DNA of 10,352 nucleotides from CAZBGL01 sp964491375. GTDB taxonomy: Bacteria; Desulfobacterota; Deferrisomatia; Deferrisomatales; Deferrisomataceae. Under the pieces are notes generated by a model. It had not been told where the DNA came from and searched no databases. It was given only the letters and a program-made list of their open reading frames with translations. The stretch is taken from assembly GCA_964491375.1 (NCBI GenBank), contig CAZBGL010000029.1:1-10352 (forward strand), read 5' to 3'. Positions 1 to 7,333 of the stretch are shown in pieces. Position 1 is the stretch's first letter, and the number at the start of each line of letters is the position of its first letter. Made by a program: the position numbers and the translations under genes.

Positions 1-2766
1 CGTCCCCCCGGCTCCTACCCCCCCACCGACCTCTCCGGAGGCCGAGACCGTTACCTCAATCCCGTTGAAGATATGCGGGGCCTGATCCTGGATGACGCTA
101 AGCAGTTCCCGCAAGAACGACATGAGCTGGTCTTCGTCCGGGAACGACACCACGGGTACCCCGTCTTCGAAGCTGGCCTCCAGCCCCAGCGTGTCGCGAG
201 CGGAGGCAAAAGCCGCTTTCAGGGTGTTGGCAAGGGAGTCGAGTGCGTCGCCCACGTCCATCGAGGCGGAAATGCCGATGCTGCCCCCTATTTTGCCGCC
301 CACGGCTACGTGGTAGTTGACCTCGAACCCGACGCTGACCCCCGCCCCGAAAGAGACGTCGGGCCTGGTCGTGGCGTGGATTTCGGCCCGCAACCCCCTG
401 AAACGCACTCTCAGGTCCGCCCTCAGCTCCGGAAATGGTGACGACGAGGGAAACACTGCCTCCAGCAGGTCACCGGCCGCTCCCGGGGGCGGGTTCGGGG
501 CCGCCCCGGGAAAAGAGCCCGTGATGGTGAGCCCGGTGTCGGGCACCTCCGGGTTTGAGAACGAGGCCTCGATACCCGCCCCTTCGACGCCGAGAAACGC
601 TTCGAAGGAATACAGCTCTCGTGAAGCGCTCAGTACCCGGTACCGTATGGAAACTCGTTGGCCTTCTGCGCGGTAGTAGAGTCCGATTTCGGCTTGGAGC
701 CCGTTGAGCGCCGTGCCCGCGAGGTCCGACAGCTCGGCGATCACGTCGCTCAACGGGAAGGAAGGGAGCTCCTCGAGGAAGTCGTCGAGGGGCCACGCAT
801 CCATCTCTCCCAGGGGGAACGTGCGCACGGTGGTGCCCTCTTGCACTTCCAAATAGGAAGCGGTGCCCACGGTGAGCACCACATGGGCATCCTTCTCCAG
901 GGAAAGGCCACCCATCAGGTCGGAGAGGGTGTCCCCCCCTTGGGCCAATGGCTGGGTGAGGGCCTCGAACGGGTTGGTCTCGAGGCTGTCCACCGTGTTG
1001 TTCAACCTGTCCACCACCCTGCGGACGAGGCTGGCCACATCGTCCGGGCCGTTGCCGTCCACGAACCGTTGGAGATCTTCCACGAGGCTCTTCGGATCGA
1101 TGTGCTCCGAGATCACCCCGGTGGGATCGTCCGCGAACGCCGAAGCCAATGAGGTGAAAACGTCGTACACGTCGCTCAGGGCATCCCGCATGGCGGCCGC
1201 GCGAACGGCCGGGTCCATGCCGGTGAGCGTAGAGATCACGTCCGTGAAATGCGCCAGGAGATCGAGTTCGTCCCGGGTGATGAAATCCCACAGGGTGCTC
1301 GCCACCTCGGAGGCCGCCGCCACGGCATTGCCGGCCGCTTCGCCCGCGGCCGAAACGACCCCGCTGACCACCCCGACGGCCGTACTCGACACCGTGCCCC
1401 ACAGGGAAGGGGTGCTCCGGACCGTCGCCCGTGCAGCGCGAGGTTCGATGACGTCCAGATGCAGGGTGTTGTCCGCGTCCAACCGAAGGCGGGACAAGGG
1501 GAGGGTGATGTTCTCGGGCAGGTGTTTTCGCAGGTTGACCAGCGTGTCTTCGTCCACGACCGCGGAGAAGATGTAGATCGCAGGAGTGGGATTCAAAGCC
1601 GGTTGCTCAAATTCCACCTTACGGTCCCCCAACGCCTCGCCGGGCCAGAACGGCCCCTCGTCCATCCACAGGTCCAGGGTGCAGCGCCCGTCCGCTGCGC
1701 ACCCGCCTGCCACCAGGGTGGGAACCCCCATGAAGCGGGCGACGCCCAGAAAACGACCTTCCTCGAACGCTCTCCCCGCAAAATCGCCCCGCAACGCCGG
1801 CACGGCGGACGGCCGCGCGCGGACCACAGTGAGAGGTACCCCCGGCCCGAGGTCCCGGCCCACTCGTCCCCCCCCCGACGGTGCGCCCACGTTCGCCACG
1901 GCCATGGCCACCACGTCGTCCGCCCGGTCCCTGAGCACTTGTTCGGCCAGGGTCCGATCCGCCAAGTCCTTGGCCGATAGGAGCTCCAGTTGGCGCACCA
2001 GGGGATTGTGGCGGAGCTCCTCTTCCAGATCCGGCAGCACGGTGACCTGAGTGTTGGTGGTAAACGTGCGGCCATAGAGGTCGACGACGGTGACGGCCAC
2101 GCCGAACACGCCGGGCGCGTAGAACACGTGATCCGTTTGGATGCCTTCCTCCACCGGTCCACCGGAAGACGAGGAGGTGTCAAACCGCCACGTGGCCCCC
2201 ATCACCCCGGCGGCACAGGAAACCTGGAACCGCAACGGCTTCCCCTGGACTCCCGTGTCGTCCGAAACGTCCACGCGAAGCACCGGGGCGTCGGGGGGGA
2301 CGGACAGGGGGAAGGCCAAGTCCCGACCCAACGTAGCCCCCGTGCGGGCGGTGATCTCGGAGGAGAGGACCACCCGGTACAAGGTACCCGGAGTTAGGGC
2401 CTGGGCGGGCACGAACACGAGGCGTGAACCGTCAGGCGCTGCATAGAGCGTTCCGGGGACGGGCTGAAGGGGATCTTCGCGATACAGGCGTACCCACTCG
2501 CATCCCGCCAGCTCGGCGAGACCGGGAGCGTCCGCCGCGAGCCGGGCTCCTGTGCGGCTGAGGTCCAGCGGCTGGCCGAACGGGATTTCCACCACGGCGG
2601 ACCGGTCGACCCCTTCGTAGCGGCGGGTCAACGCATCCAGATCCAGGGTGAGGGATGCCGGAAGGCCGGTTTCACCACTGCCCCCTCCTCCGCCCCCGTG
2701 CCCCCCGCAAGCCGAGATCGTCGCGATACCGATAACCATCAGGAGTCGGAGCAGAAGGCCTCGCAC
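1..2766 (-). CDS. Large secreted lipoprotein with Big_5-like and PKD-like domains (3' end outside window)
   Basis: No in-frame stop occurs over 922 codons; the gene starts at a GTG (2764-2766) and runs off the left edge. A GGAGGG Shine-Dalgarno lies 7 bases upstream of the GTG. The product opens with a type II signal peptide: R2, R7, a hydrophobic core, and lipobox I17-S18-A19-C20. A Gly-rich tether follows (about 21-35). Residues about 38-158 look like a bacterial Ig-like Big_5 domain, with FVPAQALTPGTLYRV followed by a short G-containing strand. Residues about 160-245 look like a PKD domain (ATWRFD, then HVFYAPGVFGVAVTVVDLYG). Residues 250-440 are unrecognised. Residues about 456-494 form an Ala/Val-rich helix, and 800-922 are Gly-rich alternating beta strands (VSVGFEVNYHVAVGG). 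It should be lipid-anchored in the envelope and possibly surface exposed. It is divergent from the activase operon, so a functional link is not implied. The molecular role is unknown; adhesion or matrix scaffolding is only a guess from the domains. Confidence 0.85.
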   Translation of the reverse strand, partial: MRGLLLRLLMVIGIATISACGGHGGGGGGSGETGLPASLTLDLDALTRRYEGVDRSAVVEIPFGQPLDLSRTGARLAADAPGLAELAGCEWVRLYREDPLQPVPGTLYAAPDGSRLVFVPAQALTPGTLYRVVLSSEITARTGATLGRDLAFPLSVPPDAPVLRVDVSDDTGVQGKPLRFQVSCAAGVMGATWRFDTSSSSGGPVEEGIQTDHVFYAPGVFGVAVTVVDLYGRTFTTNTQVTVLPDLEEELRHNPLVRQLELLSAKDLADRTLAEQVLRDRADDVVAMAVANVGAPSGGGRVGRDLGPGVPLTVVRARPSAVPALRGDFAGRAFEEGRFLGVARFMGVPTLVAGGCAADGRCTLDLWMDEGPFWPGEALGDRKVEFEQPALNPTPAIYIFSAVVDEDTLVNLRKHLPENITLPLSRLRLDADNTLHLDVIEPRAARATVRSTPSLWGTVSSTAVGVVSGVVSAAGEAAGNAVAAASEVASTLWDFITRDELDLLAHFTDVISTLTGMDPAVRAAAMRDALSDVYDVFTSLASAFADDPTGVISEHIDPKSLVEDLQRFVDGNGPDDVASLVRRVVDRLNNTVDSLETNPFEALTQPLAQGGDTLSDLMGGLSLEKDAHVVLTVGTASYLEVQEGTTVRTFPLGEMDAWPLDDFLEELPSFPLSDVIAELSDLAGTALNGLQAEIGLYYRAEGQRVSIRYRVLSASRELYSFEAFLGVEGAGIEASFSNPEVPDTGLTITGSFPGAAPNPPPGAAGDLLEAVFPSSSPFPELRADLRVRFRGLRAEIHATTRPDVSFGAGVSVGFEVNYHVAVGGKIGGSIGISASMDVGDALDSLANTLKAAFASARDTLGLEASFEDGVPVVSFPDEDQLMSFLRELLSVIQDQAPHIFNGIEVTVSASGEVGGGVGAGGT

Positions 2767-2773
2767 GATAATT

Positions 2774-2779
2774 CCCTCC
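2774..2779 (-). promoter_or_regulatory. Ribosome binding site deciding the GTG start of the lipoprotein gene
   Basis: On the minus strand GGAGGG lies 7 bases before the GTG at 2764-2766. This supports GTG over the in-frame ATG nine codons later, which would cut the basic N-region off the signal peptide. Confidence 0.7.
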
Positions 2780-2820
2780 GGAAAGGTGTAAAAGAGCCGC
2801 CTTGCTGCTATGCAATCTAC

Positions 2821-2846
2821 GTTCCGTAACGGGTCGTTATCCGAAC
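2821..2846. repeat. Imperfect palindrome, possible operator
   Basis: The arms read GTTC..TAACG and CGTTA..GAAC around a three-base centre (2832-2834). The inner 5-bp arms are exactly symmetric; the outer 4-bp arms are displaced by one base. It lies in the AT-rich part of the divergent intergenic region, 55 bases from the lipoprotein start and 192 from the activase start. It could bind a dimeric regulator, or be chance. Confidence 0.3.
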
Positions 2847-3027
2847 AAGGGTTTGTTTTGCACTTGGTCTGGAGGTGTTGGGAAAGAATTTTCTCTTATT
2901 CTGGAAAAATGTTCCCAAGGGGGTGGAATTTAGCCGCAGGTGCCCTGGGCGAAGCAGTTGCTCCCCGAGGGGGCGTTGGTATCATGGAAGGTCCGAACGA
3001 GCGGCGCGGTGACGCAGCATGGCGCGC

Positions 3028-3033
3028 GGAGGT
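3028..3033 (+). promoter_or_regulatory. Ribosome binding site of the activase gene
   Basis: GGAGGT lies 5 bases before the ATG at 3039. An in-frame TAG at 3033-3035 excludes any longer N-terminus, so this start is well fixed. Confidence 0.75.
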
Positions 3034-3038
3034 AGTCA

Positions 3039-6000
3039 ATGATCGTCGTCGGTTGCGACGTGGGATCCGTGGCGGTCAAGGCTGCCGTGCTGTTACCCGA
3101 GAGCCTTCCGGAGACCGGGCTCGAGGGACTGGTTCCTTTCCCGGCAAGTCCCCGGGGCTACCGGGTATACGTCTCTCCTTATCGGAGGGTGGGGGGGGAC
3201 CCCGCCGGAGCCGCTCGAAGGCTGCTGGTAGAAACGACCGAGCGGCTGGGGTGCCTGGGCGTCCCGGTCGAGGTGTACTTCACCGGCTCTGCCGGCCGGG
3301 CCGTGGCGGCCCGGTTCGGGGCCCCCTGGGAACACGACCTGCGGGCGCTGGCCCGGGCCGCGGCCCGCCTCCTTCCGTACGTGCGCGCGGTGTTCGAGAT
3401 CGGGGGCGAAAGCGCCCGGTACCTGCGCTTGGACCCTGAGGAAGGCCCCGACACGGCAGCCCTGTTGGACTACGACGTGAACAGCGAGTGCGCCGCGGGC
3501 ACAGGGGCGTTCTTGGATCAGCAGGCTCTTCGCCTGGGATTCGGCGTGGAGGAGATCGGCCCCGAGGCCCTTCTCGCCGAGCGGGCGGCCAAGATCGCCG
3601 GCCGGTGCTCGGTGTTCGCCAAGAGCGACATGATCCACGCCCAACAAAAGGGGGCTTCCCCGGCCGAGGTGCTTCGCGGGTTGTGCGAGGCGATCGCTCG
3701 GAACTTCCGAACCAGCGTAGTCCGTGCCCGGAACGTCCAGGGTCCGGCCGCCCTGGTGGGAGGCGTCGCGTTCAACCCCGCCGTGGTCCAGGCGGTGCGG
3801 GCCGCGTTCTCGCTGGACGGAGGGCTTCTGGTGCCCGAACATCCGGCCCATTGGGCCGCGTTGGGCGCAGCCCTCGGAGGGGCCTTGGCCGCGGAGGAGC
3901 GACGCCCCCGATCGGTGCCCGGCCCCCGGCCGGTTCGGGCCCCCTCGTGGGAGCCCTTGGACATGGATGGTGTCGTGGTTCTCCGGGACCGCGCCGGACC
4001 GGCCCGGGATCCGTCGTCGGTGGACGCGGTGTACCTGGGGATCGACGTGGGATCGGTGAGCACCAACCTCGTCTGCACCGCCCCGGAGGGAGATCTGGTG
4101 CACGAGATCTACCTCCGCACCCGGGGCCGGCCGGTGGAGGTGGTGCGGGAGGGGTTGGACCGGATGGCGGCGGTCCTGCCCCGGGACGTGCGGGTCCTCG
4201 GGTGCGCCACCACGGGCTCGGGCCGCGAGCTCGTAGGAGAGCTCGTGGGAGCGGATCTCGTGGTAGACGAGATCACAGCCCACAAGACCGGCGCGTCCTG
4301 GATTTCCCGCCTCCACCTGGGAACGGAGGTGGACACCATTTTCGAGATCGGAGGCCAGGACTCCAAGTACATCCGGCTCCGCGAGGGCGTGGTGGTGGAC
4401 TTTGCCATGAACGAAGCCTGCTCGGCGGGCACGGGCTCGTTCCTGGAGGAACAGGCGGAGCTCCTGGGGGTCCGGGTCGAGGGGGAGTTCGCTCGCCTCG
4501 CGCTCGCCTCGCGCCGGCCGGCCCGCCTGGGGGAGCGCTGTACCGTGTTCATGGAGCGGGACGTGGCCCATCTAAAGGCGGCCGGCACGGCCCTGGAGGA
4601 CCTCGTGGCGGGGCTGGCCTATGCGGTGGTCCAGAACTACCTGAACCGGGTGGTGCGGGGCCGGAGCGTGGGCGAAGTGGTGTTCTTCCAGGGGGGCACG
4701 GCGTACAACGACGCCGTGGCCGCCGCGTTCGCCAGGGTGCTGGGCCGCCCCATCGTGGTGCCCCCCCACAACGGGGTGCTCGGGGCCTACGGCGCGGCTC
4801 TGTTGGCCCGGGAGAGAAACGAGGCGTTGGGCGGAGCGAGTCGGTTCCGCGGGTTCGGGCTGGGAGACGAGGCCCGGCCCGTGCGGGTGTTCGTGTGCCG
4901 GGGGTGTTCCAACCGGTGCGACGTGCAGGAATACCGGGTGGGGGACCGGCCCAGCTTTTGGGGCGATCGGTGTGGCGAGCGTTACCGGCGTCCGGCCGAG
5001 GGTACCCGCAAGCCGGTGGTCCCCGACCTGTTCGCGCTCCGGGAGGAACTCCTCAAAGAGGAGGAGGGGCAGGGAGCGGGCGGGACTGTGGTGGGCCTCC
5101 CCCGGTGCCTGTACTTTTTCGACCAACTCCCTTTCTGGCGGGCGTACCTACGGGCCCTGGGGCTCGGTGTGATGCTGTCCGGGCCCACGACCGGGCACCT
5201 GGCCGACCGGGGCGCTGCCGCGGCCGTGGCCGAGCCGTGTTTTCCGGTGCAGGTGGCCCACGGCCACGTGCTGGAACTCCTGGATCGGGGGGTGGACGCC
5301 GTGCTCCTGCCCAACGTGCTCGACGCCGAGCGGCCGGCGGGATGCGGGGACCTGCCGGCCCAGTTGTGCCCTTGGGGCCAGACCGCCCCGTTCGTGGTGG
5401 CCTCGAGCCCCGAGGCAGGTCGGGCCCACGGCCGGCTGCTCGTACCCCGGGTCCGTTTCGGGGAGGGCCCCGAGGCCGTGGAGGAGGCCCTCTGGCAGAC
5501 CTTCAAGGGGTTTGCATCGCGTCGGCGGCGCCACCGACGCGCGGTGGGGGCCGGGTACGAGGCGCTGCGGGCCTTCCGGAAAGCCTTCCGCGAGGCGGCT
5601 GACGGGGCTCTGGCGGCCCTGGAGCGCTCTGGCGAGCCCGCCGTAGTGGTGGTCGGCCGGCCGTACAACCTGTACGACCCGGGCCTCAACCTGAACATTC
5701 CCCGCAAGCTCAGACGGTTTTACGGGGTCAACGTGCTCCCCTATGATGCGCTCCCCCTGGAAATGGTCCGGGTGGACGACGTGAACCCCAATCTGTACTG
5801 GTATTACGGCCGGCGGATCCTCCAGGCCGCTCGGTGGACCGCGGACAAGCCCCGGTTTCACCTGCTCTACCTCACCAACTTCAAGTGCGGGCCGGACTCG
5901 TATGTGAAACAGTTCTGCGAGGACGCGGCTTGCCGGCCGTTCCTGGTGCTCCAGTTCGACGGACACGGCAACGACGCCGGGTTCATGACGCGGTGCGAAG

Positions 6001-6053
6001 CCTATCTGGACAGCAAGGGGGTGCTCCGTTGGTGGGCGAAGCGGAGCGCGTGA
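3039..6053 (+). CDS. Acyl-CoA dehydratase activase-like protein: two BcrAD/BadFG domains plus DUF2229/HgdB-like region
   Basis: This 1004-residue protein belongs to the HgdC/BadFG ATPase family, whose members use ATP to push low-potential electrons into 2-hydroxyacyl-CoA dehydratases or benzoyl-CoA reductases. Domain 1 (about 1-290) has the phosphate motif DVGSVAVK, IGGES (121-125), and cluster cysteines C151 (ECAAGTG) and C190 (CSVFAKSD). Domain 2 (about 331-600) repeats these as DVGSVSTN (D336), IGGQDSKY (437-444), C461 (CSAGTG) and C501 (CTVFMERD). C620, C623, C627 and C645 form a CxxCxxxC-x17-C cluster. DUF2229 follows (about 690-800: RCLYFFDQLPFW, CFPVQVAHGH), then an HgdB-like stretch with C950, C960, C965 and C986. 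It is cytoplasmic, and its iron-sulphur clusters should be oxygen sensitive. Relatives are usually one chain of about 1400 residues; here the chain stops after TRCEAYLDS and the remainder is the next, overlapping gene. No dehydratase subunits are adjacent, so the substrate is unknown. Confidence 0.9.
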   Translation: MIVVGCDVGSVAVKAAVLLPESLPETGLEGLVPFPASPRGYRVYVSPYRRVGGDPAGAARRLLVETTERLGCLGVPVEVYFTGSAGRAVAARFGAPWEHDLRALARAAARLLPYVRAVFEIGGESARYLRLDPEEGPDTAALLDYDVNSECAAGTGAFLDQQALRLGFGVEEIGPEALLAERAAKIAGRCSVFAKSDMIHAQQKGASPAEVLRGLCEAIARNFRTSVVRARNVQGPAALVGGVAFNPAVVQAVRAAFSLDGGLLVPEHPAHWAALGAALGGALAAEERRPRSVPGPRPVRAPSWEPLDMDGVVVLRDRAGPARDPSSVDAVYLGIDVGSVSTNLVCTAPEGDLVHEIYLRTRGRPVEVVREGLDRMAAVLPRDVRVLGCATTGSGRELVGELVGADLVVDEITAHKTGASWISRLHLGTEVDTIFEIGGQDSKYIRLREGVVVDFAMNEACSAGTGSFLEEQAELLGVRVEGEFARLALASRRPARLGERCTVFMERDVAHLKAAGTALEDLVAGLAYAVVQNYLNRVVRGRSVGEVVFFQGGTAYNDAVAAAFARVLGRPIVVPPHNGVLGAYGAALLARERNEALGGASRFRGFGLGDEARPVRVFVCRGCSNRCDVQEYRVGDRPSFWGDRCGERYRRPAEGTRKPVVPDLFALREELLKEEEGQGAGGTVVGLPRCLYFFDQLPFWRAYLRALGLGVMLSGPTTGHLADRGAAAAVAEPCFPVQVAHGHVLELLDRGVDAVLLPNVLDAERPAGCGDLPAQLCPWGQTAPFVVASSPEAGRAHGRLLVPRVRFGEGPEAVEEALWQTFKGFASRRRRHRRAVGAGYEALRAFRKAFREAADGALAALERSGEPAVVVVGRPYNLYDPGLNLNIPRKLRRFYGVNVLPYDALPLEMVRVDDVNPNLYWYYGRRILQAARWTADKPRFHLLYLTNFKCGPDSYVKQFCEDAACRPFLVLQFDGHGNDAGFMTRCEAYLDSKGVLRWWAKRSA

Positions 6054-7284
6054 GGGACCGGGTGCTCTACATCCCCCGAATGTGTGCCGGAGCCAGCGAG
6101 GCCATGGCAGCCGCCTTCCGGGGTGCCGGCATGGAGGCCCGCGTGTGTCCACCGGCCAGCCCCGAGGCGGTGGAACGGGCCCGGCGCCACACCTCGGGGG
6201 AAGAGTGCTACCCCCAGGTGGTGACCCTGGCCGAGTTCCTGCTGGCCATGGACCTGCCGGGTTCGAACCGTCAGAGGCCGCCTTTGCCATGCCCACCACT
6301 ACTGGCCCGTGCCGGTTCGGGCAGTACGCACCGTTCCTCGAGCGGGCGCTCCGACGGATGGGCTGCGAGGAGGTAGCCGTGGTGTCCCCGAACTCGGACG
6401 CCGGATACCGGGACGTGGCCGCTGCGGCACCCGAACTCCGGCGCTCCCTGTGGTGGGCCACCGTGGGGACCGACCTCCTCCGGCGAGCCCTTTTGCGCAC
6501 CCGCCCCTACGAGGCCGAGCCAGGAGCGGCCGACCGGGCCTACCACCTGGGGCTTGCGGAACTGTGCAAGGCGCTGGAGGCTCAGGGAGGGTCTCTGGCC
6601 GAACGGCGTGCCCGGGTGGTGGGGGCCCTGGAACGGGCCGCCGCCCGTTTCCGCGCACTGCCCCGCAAGCCGCGGGACACCGTGCTCGTGGGGCTCGTAG
6701 GCGAGATCTTCTGCCGGTTGAACGTGTTCAGCAACCACGAGGTGGTGCGCCGACTGGAGGCCTTGGGCGCCGAGGTCTGGCTTTCGGGCATCGCGGAGTG
6801 GGTGTGGTACGTGAACTTCTGGGAGGTCCACGAACTGAAGGCCCGGGGCCGGGCGTGGTCCCGGGACATGCTCGCCGCCCGGGTTTCCCAGTGGGTCCAG
6901 GAACGCGAGGAGCGGGCCCTGGAGGCTCCGTTCCGCTCCTTGCTGGCTGACCGGCCCGAGCCCCACGGCGCGGTCGAGGTGCTGGAGCGGGCTTCCCCTT
7001 ATCTGCCTTGGCAGGGGGCCATGGGTGAGATGGTGCTCAGTGTGGGCAAGGCCGTGTACGTGAGGGAGCACGGCGCCCATGGGGTGCTGGACGTGAGTCC
7101 CTTCGGCTGCATGAACGGGGTGGTGTCCGAGGCCGTGTATCTGCGGGTGAGCCGCGACCACGGGGGATTTCCGATCCGGAACCTCTACGTGGACGAGACC
7201 GCGGGCGACATGGACCTTCGACTCGAGATGTTCGTGGAGATGGCCCGGGCGTACCGGAAGAGGAGGGCGGCGGCAGGGACGTGA
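6050..7284 (+). CDS. C-terminal HgdB-like part of the activase, as a separate gene with an apparent -1 frameshift
   Basis: This is the continuation of the preceding protein. The GTG at 6050 overlaps the upstream TGA in a GTGA junction, so the two genes are translationally coupled; a GTG at 6032 is an alternative start with a purine-rich run about 10 bases upstream. The first 70 codons give VLYIPRMCAGASEA and TSGEECYPQVV, the expected family sequence. The frame then closes at a TAG (6374-6376). The expected sequence resumes in the -1 frame as GFEPSEAAFAMP and GPCRFGQY and runs to the TGA at 7282. Joined at 6259-6261, the product is about 411 residues, with C12, C53, C88 and C354 (PFGCMNG). Together with the upstream gene it totals about 1415 residues, the usual length of the fused family. 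As sequenced, the only products would be a 108-residue fragment and perhaps a restart at the ATG 6289. This is either a real pseudogene, an indel error or, less likely, programmed frameshifting. Confidence 0.8.
6257..6264 (+). other. Frameshift junction in the activase second gene
   Basis: Before this point the second frame encodes ...LAMDLP; after it the first frame encodes GFEPSEAAF. The local sequence is CCGGGTTC. One extra G in the GGG run (6259-6261) would restore an unbroken reading frame as Pro-Gly-Phe. There is no classical X-XXY-YYZ slippery heptamer here. Confidence 0.75.
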
Positions 7285-7319
7285 CCCCCCTTTTCGCGGC
7301 CCGTGCGCCGTCACGTCCC
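7276..7319. terminator. Inverted repeat at convergent gene ends, possible bidirectional terminator
   Basis: GGGACGTGAC (7276-7285) is the exact reverse complement of GTCACGTCCC (7310-7319), with a 24-base loop that could form a further short GC stem. The left arm covers the stop codon of the activase gene, and the right arm lies 14 bases beyond the stop of the convergent glycosyltransferase gene. There is no T-run after either arm, so it is not a textbook intrinsic terminator. Blocking read-through between converging transcripts is the likely role; a protein-binding palindrome is an alternative. Confidence 0.4.
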
Positions 7320-7333
7320 GGGGCAGGAAACGT

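Larger units (their letters stand above)
2767..3038. promoter_or_regulatory. Divergent intergenic region between lipoprotein gene and activase operon
   Basis: This 272-base gap separates two divergently transcribed genes and must hold both promoters. Its middle part (about 2785-2935) is clearly richer in A+T than the flanking genes, with runs such as AAAGAATTTTCT and GGAAAAATG. I could not find a hexamer pair with a good match to the sigma-70 or sigma-54 consensus on either strand, so no promoter is placed. The open frame that starts at 2810 is Arg/Gly/Pro-rich past 3039, where it is a shadow of the activase gene, and is not called. Confidence 0.5.

Noticed and set aside
470..2397. Open frames on both strands within 1-2766, such as 470-1402 minus and 1593-2183 minus
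   Set aside because: They overlap the uninterrupted 922-codon lipoprotein frame, which has a signal peptide, RBS and domain-like sequence; the others are low-complexity shadows.
3093..5602. Long open frames antisense to, or out of frame within, the activase gene (for example 3093-4571 minus, 3488-5602 plus)
   Set aside because: They are shadows caused by high G+C. Their translations are dominated by Arg, Gly and Pro, while the overlapping frame has clear activase motifs throughout.
6250..6270. Programmed -1 ribosomal frameshifting at the activase junction
   Set aside because: No X-XXY-YYZ slippery heptamer is present at CCGGGTTC and no clear downstream pseudoknot could be seen, so an indel is the simpler explanation. 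It is not excluded.
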